Shown in pieces: positions 1 to 11,000 of a stretch of DNA of 64,000 nt (the first letter of the stretch is position 1; every line of letters begins with the position of its first letter). Location of the stretch: the NCBI RefSeq assembly GCF_030269925.1, contig NC_085116.1, forward strand, positions 9,300,001 through 9,364,000, written 5' to 3'. The DNA is from Bombyx mori. Lineage: Eukaryota; Arthropoda; Insecta; Lepidoptera; Bombycidae. Both the position numbers and the translations under genes were made by a program. The notes beneath the pieces are model-generated. The model had not been told where the DNA came from and did no database searches. It saw only the letters and a list, made by a program, of their open reading frames with translations.

Positions 1-356
1 AAATGCGCCACCCACCTCGAGATATAAGTTCTAAGATCTCAGTATAGTTACAACGGCTACCCCACCCTTCGAACCGAAACGCATTACTGCTTCACGGCGG
101 AAATAGGCGGGGTGGTGGTACCTACCCGTGCGGACTCCCAAGAGGTCCTACCACCAGTGATTACGCAAATTATAATTTGGCGGGTCTGATTTTTATTACA
201 CGATGTTATTCTTTCACCGTGGAAGTCAATCGTGCACATTTGTTGAGTACTTATTTCTTTAGAAAAATTGGTACCCGCCTGCGGGATTCGAATACCAGTG
301 CATCGCTACATACGAATGCACCGGACGTCTTATCCTTTAGGCCACAACGACTTCGC
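1..356 (-). repeat. Bm1 SINE, nearly full length, cut by the window's left edge
   Basis: On the - strand the element starts at 356 with a tRNA-like head. A box (TGGCCTAAAGG) is at about 334-344 and B box (GTTCGAATCC-like) at about 284-294. The diagnostic Bm1 body follows (AGGACCTCTTGGGAGTCCGC; GAAGCAGTAATGCG). The 3' tail lies beyond the window edge. Confidence 0.85.
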
Positions 357-600
357 CCGGTTCTTGTGAATTGGGTGAATCGTGACAGAGGACGCCTCAC
401 TTTCCGGCTCACGCAGGTGCTCACTGGGCATGGTTGCTTCGGTGAGTTCCTGCACCGGATCAGAGCCGAGCCGACGGCAGAGTGCCACGATTGTGGTTGC
501 GACTTGGACACGGCAGAACATACGGTTCGAGTCCGACATGCCCCGCCCTCCATCCCCAGTGAAGGGCGGAAGTCCGGCGATTTCCTCCTGACAAAAAAAT
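357..600 (+). mobile_element. 3' end of an R1/TRAS-type non-LTR retrotransposon
   Basis: Reading 382-540 gives GRLTFRLTQVLTGHGCFGEF, then CHDCGCDLDTAEHTV, the C-terminal cysteine motif typical of R1-clade ORF2 proteins. A short 3' tail ending in seven A follows (590-600). The 5' part is missing; the copy abuts the Bm1 head directly. Confidence 0.7.
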
Positions 601-602
601 AA

Positions 603-3237
603 TAATTAAGTAATGACTATTATATAAGACTAATATATAATATAAAGCGTATCTATGAAAGATCAAGCACGCTATGAAGCAATTGGTTGAAAGGAAAAAT
701 AGCCGAGAGCTAATGCTTGTTTACCCATTTAAAAAAAACTAGATAATGATAGTAAAACGTATGTATACATTACAAAGCTTGTTTAAATTTCGAAAACCCT
801 TATTTAAAAAAGAAAAACATACTAGTTTATGGTTATACGTTTACATGACGTACAGAATTGTAGACATTAAAAGTCTGGATGGCGTCGCGACTGTTTGCGC
901 ACAGGGAACGGTCATTGACCCGTTCGATCCACCCTCTACCGTTACTGACGATATATGGATACCTGTGCAATGTAGGGCGTTGTAGACTCCTGTTGGAATA
1001 TACCGTTTTCTAAGTATGGAATTGAAAAGATTCGTTTTATCTTTAGTTTACAGCGTTATAAAACTAACAGAAGGTTGTACATTATAAATGTTCACACAAG
1101 AAATAATGATGTATCGTTTTGGTGCATTTGTCTATCTTTTGAATGCTTCCCTATATTTTTATTCATCCGAGCACCTAACACCGATTTCAACACATTTTTT
1201 TAAAAAATCCATTGCCTTTGACGCTTTTTGAGTACAAGACCTGATGACGATGATGTGGTTGATTAATGGTCGCTGATATCCATGAATCACAGCAATCCCA
1301 GGACCACAGCTAAGCCGTTGCGACGTGTTCTTATTTATTTCAATCGTAAAAAAAAAATTGTGGTATATATAATGAAACTATGTGTAAGTAAGATGAATAT
1401 GGTATTAGTCTATTTGAATGTAAGCAGTAGTTGATATTGGTATTAACAACCACAGTCTTTTTTGGTATGTTTCTCTTCATGCAGAGATCGATCAAAGCAA
1501 AAAAGCTATAGATTGCGACATTTGTTTTCGTTTAAATAAATAATTATCTATGAGTATCATAACGTCGCAAACGATGGCAGTCTGTGATAAATGAAAAACT
1601 TTTTTCTCGACTACATGCATCATAACTTAAGGCCTCGTTCACATTTTACTTAATTATTAATGCGTGTTTAAAATGCTTATATAAAAATGCATCTATAAAA
1701 TGGAAATCTTTCAATAGCTGCCGTTATCTGTGGATACTAATAATATTATTAGGTATCCCTGCTATGCCGAAAAGAGTCAATAAGTATTTTATATATTTGA
1801 GTAACAACAATTTCAAAGTTAAAATAGAATTGAAATATTTGATGAGGCGTCACGTTATTTTTTAGTCGTTTTTTTTGTTCAAGAACAGTAGTCAATTAAA
1901 GAAATAATTACACAATGTGAATGAATCATAACTCTAATAGCACTTATTTCGAAGAATTTACTTAACATTAAAAATCGATTTAGTTCAAGTTCTGCAGTAA
2001 CAAAAAGAAAAGAAATATTTTTTATTTCGGCAAACCCTTCGTACTTATCACGTAAGTTCGCACTCAATAACCATGTCGGCTGGTTTGCGCCAATGTGTCA
2101 TACGGGAGCGTAGACCCCGCGCGTTATCTTTTGTTAAATTGTCTTACATTGGACACAGTGCAAACACATCAAAGGAAAAACAAAATTGTTATTTTTATTT
2201 AATTCCGAGCATTTTTTCATATTTAGCTACCTTTTAAACCTTCTCTGGACTTCTACAAATAATTCAAGACCAAAATTAGTCAAATCGGTCCAGCCGTTCT
2301 CGAGTTTTAGCGAGACTAAGGAACAGCAATTCATTTTTATAGATAGAAGATAGATAATAAGCTCTACCATAATAAACATTTAATAAAATCGAGAATTATT
2401 TGTTCATGGCTATAGATGGCTATAGATTATTTGTTCATGGCTGATCAAAACGATATGACAAATAATGATTAATTTGTATCAAAACAAGGAGCTATACCTG
2501 AATACTTTCATAATATTAATTTGAATCATCTTTATAATATACTCACGGTCGACGACTAATGACGTAATTGCGCCACACTCAGAATTCTGTAGTACATATC
2601 GAGTATGTTTGGCGAGGTGTTAATTAAAGATGGCATATCAGTGCAGCAACCATTGCTTTACCTTAACCTTATTCGAGTCAGTTTTCGTTTTTGTATATGC
2701 ACACAGACGGCGCCTTCCACTCCATGCTATAATGACATTGTCGTTGCCAATATAACGAAATAAGATTGACAGAATCTCAACGGTACTGCAATGAAAGAAT
2801 GGATATGATTTTGACGAACACCGCTAACTTATTAGACAATATTAACAAAAAAATGCATTAACAATTTCGGTTTGATATATTGTTTGTGTGCACGGTATTT
2901 TAACCTTGTTTCCATGTGACCATTTCGGCCGCAAATAACGACCTTTTTAGAGTAGTAGATAAGACAAAATAAATGTAATTTAGGTTTTGGTTCAAGTTTC
3001 GAAGTGGAAACGGCATACTGAGGATTCCAGTAACCCCCTAACCGAATCCATGATTATTTTACGGCCGAAATAAGTGAAACGGTAATACCAATTCCTAGTG
3101 GAGGACATTATATGTTTGATGTATCCTTATATTCAAAACACTGACCTAAATCGTTGTTTAAATATCTATGTAGGTCTTCATTGGCAGTCAATAATTTCAT
3201 AGAATAGTACTCGGGCATTTAAGTTTTGATTCAATGT
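603..3237. other. Upstream intergenic stretch
   Basis: AT-rich, with no gene I can support. A 79-codon ORF at 746-985 (+) has no recognisable motif. A fragment at about 1629-1680 starts like the GGCCTC-ended MITE found at 9475. A Helitron remnant lies at about 2165-2345. The rest, including 2346-3237, shows nothing I can name. Confidence 0.5.
2165..2345 (-). mobile_element. Partial non-autonomous Helitron
   Basis: Shares with the copies at 11116 and 31082 a long conserved block (GGTCCAGCCGTTCTCGAG; TTGTTATTTTTATTTAATT). The terminal CTAG end is not preserved. Confidence 0.6.
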
Positions 3238-3332
3238 CGAACGTTCCGAGAAGAACCGGTGACGGCGCGCGTTGTATCACCGCTGACGAAGTTATTTTCT
3301 GTTCATTAGTCACTCGTGTATCCGGCGCGGGA
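3238..3332 (+). promoter_or_regulatory. mys: Candidate promoter and non-coding first exon of the integrin gene
   Basis: A CpG-rich stretch in AT-rich DNA. It contains an initiator-like TTCATTAGTC at about 3302 and ends in a consensus donor (CGCGGGA/GTAAGT, exon end 3332). A first intron 3333-4721 would join it to the acceptor 27 nt before the start codon. No TATA box was recognised. The acceptor is clear; this pairing is inference. Confidence 0.35.
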
Positions 3333-4721
3333 GTAAGTCGCGCGCTTTGCACTCCTTAATTTCGAAACAGATATATCGCAGATGTCTATTTGCAAACTTA
3401 ATGGCACAGATAAGGGTATCTTTATCTCGTCATTGTTCTCATTAAACCTATAAGTGCTTGTGAGAAACGTCTTAATTAATACAGCAAGATTCGTGAACTC
3501 TTTTATTTGAGTATATTGTATGTGGTTATTTGATTTTAATATCCTTATGAATTCCAACAACAAATGATTTGTCTTTAAGTATGTGAATCACTACATCGTT
3601 TTGTGTTGTTTCGAGAAAATTGGAGTCAAACCACGACTATAGGTAAATATGCACATCTCATATTTGTTTTCGGTTACCTAAATGGATAGTTTAATCTCGC
3701 AGTGTGTATGCGTCATGGTCACCCAATCAATGATAACTGCTTAACGTCAGGTGGTACTTTAACTCTGATCATCGGTCTGGTCGTGATCTCCAATAAAAAT
3801 CTAAAGTTGGAATTTAAAACACAAAGAACTTAATAATCCAAAGTTTAATCATACTTATAACGAGATAAAATAAAAATATTTCGAAATTAAAAGCACTATC
3901 AGTAACCAAGCTATAGTTTCGAACTGTTAAAATATATTATTCATTGTACCTAGAAATTGATTCTTATAAATATTCAATTGCATATTGTTATAAGTTTCAT
4001 ACTCAGTACCATTGTTATTGATCTATTTAAGTAGTGCGAACATCTATAGTTGCGCAGACAAAAAGTTGTCGGTAAGAAAACACTATTAAGAATTGCATTT
4101 GATTTTGGTTAAGCGTACAAATGCATGTTAGAATAACTCCTAATCGTATCTGTTTCTGGTTTGTTATTACAACATTGGCTTGACAAATGTAGACTGCGGC
4201 TGCTTTCACGGTAAAAGAAATTTGTCATTCTCAGATTGAGCCCGTGATCTCACCCATCCGTCCGTGCGTAGCTGGAATAGTCCCCTAGGCTACCAGTCAA
4301 TAGGTAGGGAAAAATAAAAAACTGAAAACAGTTGTCAGCAAATATAAATTTATGCATTAATTTCATGTTCAGTTTCATTCTTCATTGTGGTAATTAATTC
4401 GTTCATTGGTGTATTTTAATTTGTTGTGTTACAGCATAGTATGTTTGGCCTTAGTGGATTTAGTATGCTACATAATGGAAAGCATGTGGGCGGCACATTT
4501 TCTTGTCTGGTCCGCCCACAGGGCCACCATCTGGTCGATCAATAAGATCTTGAATGAATGTTAAAAAAAAAACGCCTCGAAACCTACTCCTCTTTAACTT
4601 TTTCATACAAGAGTTTACAAGACATACATAATACCTTAATAAACTTTTTTTTTTTTTTAATCATTCCTAAGTTTTACTTTTTTTATTTATTTCACAAGAA
4701 AACGGTAAACTTTCATTACAG
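3333..4721 (+). other. Probable first intron of the integrin gene
   Basis: AT-rich. It holds a degenerate LINE tail at 4231-4316 and runs to the acceptor before the start codon. A second acceptor-like TTGTGTTACAG ends at about 4434. Nothing else recognisable. Confidence 0.35.
4231..4316 (+). mobile_element. Short BMC1-like LINE 3' tail
   Basis: Matches the last 90 bases of the LINE tail family (GAGCCCGTGATCTCACC; GCTGGAATAG; GGCTACCAG; TAGGTAGGG then A-rich). Confidence 0.55.
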
Positions 4722-4748
4722 AATTAGATCTGAAAAAGAAAACAAAAA

Positions 4749-5046
4749 ATGTACATAAAACGAACGAGTTTATTGCTGGCAAGCGTGTGGGCGAGCCTGT
4801 TGGTCGTGTGTTTTACGCAACACGCAGAGCAGCTGCTTGCCCAGAATCCTTGCTCGAGTAAAACGACCTGTAGCGAATGCGCTCGGACTCCCAGCTGTGC
4901 GTGGTGCTTCGCCACCGACTTCAATGGACCTCGATGTTTTAATCCCGCAATGGAAGGCGGTACCGGTGGTTGCGATGAAGCCTACATTTTCAATCCCGAC
5001 AATCAGCTGTTTGTCGACCCTGCATATAACAGAGACTTGAGTAGAG
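4749..5046 (+). CDS. mys: Integrin beta exon 1: signal peptide and PSI domain
   Basis: Encodes residues 1-99 and the first base of codon 100. A basic start and a hydrophobic run ([15 protein letters not shown]) form the signal peptide. The cysteine-dense stretch from NPCSS to the PRCFNP motif is the PSI knot. Acceptor TTTCATTACAG ends at 4721, so this exon carries 27 nt of 5' UTR. Donor is GTAAAT. Confidence 0.93.
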
Positions 5047-8000
5047 GTAAATATTGAAGACACATATATTACGATAATGATAACGTTTATTTGGATTCTT
5101 ATTAAATATTTACTTGTCTTCAGCAAAGGGTCGCATGGGAATGGCAACAGGCTCGGCAACTTACGAAGAGTCAATGAGCTCTAAGGGAAGTTCATTTGCT
5201 GGCAGCGGGAGTGCCGCTGGTGCAGCTGGTGCTGGCGGGAATCTCGTACAAATGAAGCCCCAGAGAGTGAAGCTACAGATGAGAATGAGTATGTCTTCTT
5301 CTTTTTCTTGTCCTTGTCCTATGTGTGGTCAGTGCAGCATGTTCACTTTTACCATTCAACTCTACTTAGTCTGGCCATAAATACTGTTACAAAGACAAAC
5401 AAAAAAAATCTATGGTAAATAACATTTATTACGTTTACAGTGTGTTAGTTTAATACATAAATATAAAACAATTTAAAGTATAAAAAGCTTATTCGAAGTG
5501 GTCTCCATTGTCTGCAATACAGTCCTTTAAACGTTGAGGCCAGCTATCAATAGAAGCACGCACTCTTTCCATGGGAAAAAATTTCACTGCCAATCGTACG
5601 GATTGTTTTAGGGATTCCGAAATTATCATGGCGTTTAGAGCAAGCCGTACTCTCTAAAACTGACCATAAATCATAATCCAGCGGATTAAGATCGAGACTA
5701 GACGACGGCCAGTCTTCAGCAATGATTAAGTCCGAAACGTTCGTTTCCAACCAAGACAGCGTAGACCAAGCTTTATGACCAGGCGCCAAGTCTTGCTGGA
5801 AGGACCATTCTTGATTATTGAACATGGTGTTGTTAAGGGGCTTCACTACCTTCTCAAGAATTGTATCTTGATACACTTGTGCCGATGTTTTGATACCTTT
5901 TTCACAAAAGTATGGCTCAGTCACTCCTTCATAGCTAATACCCCACCAAACCATCACTGAAGTCGGATAGTGCCCATGTTGCACCCTGTCGACTAATTGG
6001 GAAGCTTCCTTAGAGCTTTGACCATAAATACGGTCATTTTGTTTGTTAAAATGTTGTTCAATTGTAAAAAATTTCTCATCCGCAAACAAAATTTTTCTAT
6101 GACCTCCCTTTGCGTACCGCTTCAGTAGTTGTTTCGATTTTACCACCCTATTCTCTTTTAAATTGTTAGTTAAGAAATGACCAGTACGTCTTTTATAGGC
6201 TGCAAGTCTTCTTTTAAAATACGCGAAATGGTTCTAGGTGTTATCTTCATCTCCCGAAATAAAATCTTTTGCTTTCGGACAGGAATTCTTCGAATTCTTT
6301 CCCTTACTGCTTTGACCACCTTTTTCGTACGAACACTACGTGGACGGCCAGATCTTTTTCTGTCACAAACAGAAAAGGTCTCATTGCACTTATTAATAGC
6401 CCGGTACACAAACATTTTGCTAATACCAAGCGTATGGAGAGTTTTAAAAATTGCATTTGGCTCCATACATACTTTGTGTAATGCAATCACAGCGATTCGG
6501 TTCTCTTTATCACCCCACTCCATTTTAATATCGCAAAATATTGTACAATGTATTGGCGCCAAACTGAGAAAACTCAATGAGCAATCATATAAAAAATGTA
6601 ATTAATGTAATGTAATGTAATAAAAAATTCCAAATTCAAATGTAATATTTTGTTCATTTTTCATTGTAACAGTATTTATGGCCAGACTAAGTATATATAG
6701 TACGTCATCTCTGCACTAACATCTTCCTCTCCAAGATGTTCAAGTCGTTTAGGACAACTCCTTTTCATGAGAATGAGTATGAACTATATGAAAATATTAT
6801 GTTACGATCACTGAATCAAGATATAATTAAGTACTTTTTACTTCTTTTTTTTAGATCAAATGCAAAAGCTTACGTTTGCCTATTCCCGGGCTCAAGATTA
6901 TCCCGTCGATCTGTACTATCTTATGGATCTCAGTAGGTCCATGAAGAACGACAAAGAGAAGCTCAGTGCTTTGGGCAGTCTGCTCTCGGCGACGATGAGG
7001 AACATGACATCCAATTTTAGGATCGGCTTCGGATCTTTCGTAGACAAACTCGTTATGCCGTATGTTTCAACGGTGCCTAAGAAGTAAGTTTGAGTTTCGT
7101 TTTCCCAAAATCACTGCCCTTTGACTGCCACGTAGGTCACTGGTGCCGTAAATGGCGCACTGAAGTAATCATGTCGATTTGTATTACTAAGGCGTCAGAA
7201 TATCAAGCAGACTCTGGGAAAAACGTTTCGGAAGATACTGACAATGACCCTTCTTTTTCTCCACCTTATACTACTAGGTGGGGTCGGCACAGCTAGTTTT
7301 TCTCTTACGTTCTCTTCTATCAGCCGTCATCTCAACACTCACTCCTCTCTCTCCTCATATCGTCATTCACCCACTCCATGTCTTCTTCGGTCGACCTCTT
7401 CCTCCTCTATCTTGCACTACCATTACCATACATCTCCTAGTTACATGCATCTTCTCTCTACGCATCACATGTCCATACCACGGTAACCGTCCGCTCTTTA
7501 ATTTGTTAACAGATACTGACAATGAGTCAATTTTTAAAAGACCTAAAAGACTAAAACATCATTAGCAAATAAAAGAAGCCGCTTAGTAACAGAAATCGAC
7601 ATAATTACTTCATTGCGCCATTTACGGTACCAGTGACCTGCATAGCAGTCGATGTGGTAAAGATGGATCGCTTATTGAATTTTCAATTTTCAGTCTCATC
7701 TCTCCGTGCGACAACTGCGCCGCGCCTTACGGTTTCCGCAATCAAATGTCGCTCAGTAAGGATACTGACTTCTTTGAAGTAAGTGAATATGATTTAAATA
7801 CTGTTTTTACTTGTTTAATAAACAGCACGGATGATGGGAAAAACAATTTTTGAGATTCTATGTAGGGATGAGGTTTTGTAATCTGAACTAGCCTTACTTA
7901 GCTTTCATTTGGTTTTAGACATTTCCAATTAAATTTTGAAGTTCTCTGCTTATCACATAAGTTCTAAAGTTATAAATAAGTATTTATTGATGGTGCACAT

Positions 8001-11000
8001 AAGATGCTATGTCTTCTGTTTCTGTCAAATCGTTTTAATCAATATGTTGCTCTTCTGTAAAATTGACTTATACTTTGGCCCGTGTGTTTTTTAAATGTGT
8101 AATTTTCGCATTTATTAAATCAAGAATAGTTCAATTTTCAAAATTCTATTCGGAACATATGAATTTCATGTTTTCTTCACTTGTAATATCAGCTAATGCA
8201 CATAATTTTATTTAATCTATGTAATAAAACATATACTGTTTGGTTCTATTACGTATTAAGACAGTGCCATAAGTTTGTATTAAAATTATATAATTGTGAT
8301 TTTTGGGCTTAGTATGATATGTCGATGATTCTGACGATTTACGAATGACTTCGCTATTTAATAGTAAAAATACAATAAATATGATTTTTTCATTGATAGT
8401 TTAAGAAATGGTATTGTGGGGAGACTTAAACGACGAAAGGAAAGATCTTCCACCGAGCGGGTGATATTGCTCGGTAGACCGACGGTCGATTTTATGACCT
8501 GGTAACTAAGACCTTTCAAGGTCAAGGTCAAGTCTTATTTTTATTTTAATGACGTAACTTTTTTATATGAAAATGATATTATGAAATGAAATGAAGTTGA
8601 TTATTATGAAACATGGCCTGAAGTGAAATGAAAACGAAATGAAATGACATGAGATGAGATGATATGGGATGAAGTATAATCTCAGTAAAATGGTGGTCAT
8701 TTACTGAAATTTTTTCAGTGGACTTTTTAGAAGATCCCGAGAAGTTACGTTCAGTGGCTTTGTTTCATTTTCCCACATTTGTGCACTTTCACAGATACTA
8801 AACAGTTAATAAACCACCGTTATTACACATTTAAATCTGAAGAAACACTAACTAGACAAAATAAAACAAAATAACACAACTTCACTCCTCGCGTTCCCAC
8901 CAAAAAGTCCCTGTCAAATATCTTGCGTTTTATGATGGCTACCCGCCACAGTATTTCTATTCTATTTCATCTCTAACCCGCAACAATTTTTTTTTTTTTT
9001 TTTTCTTAAATGTATCGTCACTGTTTACATCCTTTATTAGAAAGCAGTCGCACAAGCGGACGTTTCTGGTAACTTGGACGCGCCCGAAGGAGGGTTCGAC
9101 GCGATCATGCAGGCGGTCGTGTGCCGCCAACAGATCGGCTGGAGGGACCAGGCCCGTCGGCTGCTCGTCTTCTCGACCGACGCCGGCTTCCATTACGCCG
9201 GGGACGGAAAGGTAATGTTTTAAATAAATACTCCCAACTTAAATGAATATTTAAAAAAACCCTAATATTAAAAAAAAAAGAGAAACAAGACATGCCCGCT
9301 GAGTTTCTTGCCAGTTCTTCTCAGGACGGAGGCTAGTTTTGTGAATTGGCGGTAGTTCTTTTTGACGTTCAACAAGTATGTACTTTCATTTAAGTTGAAT
9401 AATTTTTTTTTTTTGATTTGATTTGATTAAATAATTCTGATGTTTGTTTAATAAATTATTCGCTGGTAGCCTAAGCCCTCATTCGCACGGGCGTTTTAAA
9501 AACGTTGCGTCAAAACTCGGCATTGGCGCTTTTATTATGACGTAATCTGTAACGCCCAACGCTTAGCGCTCAAAATGCAACACTGCGCAATAAAAAAGCG
9601 TCGCGTTTTAAAAGCGCTGAGGTATGAACATATACATAAATGCATCTGTTCTATTTGAACGCTTTTTTAATGCGCGCTGAAAAAACTCCCGTACGAATGA
9701 GGCCTAAAGGGCTATTCCAGCTAAGCCCGCACGGGTAGGTGAGTTCACGTGCTCAACATAAGAGAATTTGCTAACACTGGCCCTAGCAAGAGCAGTGCTT
9801 CACAGAATTTACTAATACGCTCTTGGTGAAGATCTTCGCTCACGACAGCTGATTCGTTCGAAGACATTCGCGTCGTTTTTGCATAGCTCAATTATATAGA
9901 TATAATAAAATGGAAAATATTTGATTGATATATCCAAAGATTAACATATTTTATTAATAAAGGTTATAAACAGCCCTGAGCGTCATATGTTTGAGGATAT
10001 ATTCCTTTAGCATTGCTGACGCAACCATACATTAAGAATAAGGTGGAGCTTGAGCTCGTTTAGATTAGACAAGAGAAAATATGTGACGTGAAATTTGCAC
10101 GGTCAATGCTAAAAGTTAAATACATGACTGAGGTCACGAGTAAAATTTTGAATATAAACTAGGTTAGTTTGAAAGTAGTTGGATTAAGTCAAATCGATTA
10201 ATTGTTTAGAAAAAAAACCTTTTGCAAAAAAAAAAAGAAAAAGCCTTAGCTTTTTAATAAATTATGAATCAATCATTCGCACCGCCCGCCACCGGAGTAG
10301 AGTTCATCCATACTACCTGGAGCCACTGCGTTCATTCACAGTGCGTTTCCAGAGGTCTTTTTTGCCACGTACCATCCGACTATGGAATGAGCTCCCTCCA
10401 CGGTGTTTCCCGAGCGCTATGACATGTTCTTTTTCAAACGAGGCTTGTGGAGAGTATTAAGCGGTAGGCAGCGGCTTGGCTCTGCCCCTGGCCTTGCTGA
10501 AGTCCATGGACGACGGTAACCACTCACCATCAGGTGGGCCGTATGCTCGTCTGCCTACAAGGGCAATAATTTTTTTTATTAAATATTTATTTGAATAAAC
10601 TGAGCAATGTTCTTTTTCTAAACAATTAATTGATTTAAACTCGTTCTAACTTTAGTTTCGCGCTCACTTTCGTTGGACGTCAGTGATTGACGTCACAATT
10701 GGATTCCGTGTCCAGGAAAAATGTGTAACGCAGTCTACTTAACACAGGAAATGACGTTACCAATGTAAAAAAAAACATCAGCACGAAATTAATTTAATGT
10801 TATTATTATTTACATGATCTATTGATTATTTTTCAGCTCGGCGGTATAGTGCAGCCTAATGACGGCCAATGTCACATGGAAAACAACGCTTACACACACT
10901 CGACCCTTCAAGATTACCCCAGTATTTCACAGATCAACCTGAAAGTATGTTCAGTTTTTGCGATTAAATACTTTTTAATTGAAAAAGATATGTGAGTGGC

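Noticed and set aside
284..350. Possible tRNA gene on the - strand
   Set aside because: A and B boxes are present but they form the head of a Bm1 SINE; the cloverleaf is not complete.
4485..4555. Similarity between GTGGGCGG-rich bits here and at 55150-55190
   Set aside because: Match too short and gapped to call a repeat by eye.
7779..9040. A second, alternative exon 4 as in Drosophila betaPS
   Set aside because: No sequence resembling a CxxCxAPYG-type exon was found in the introns on either side.
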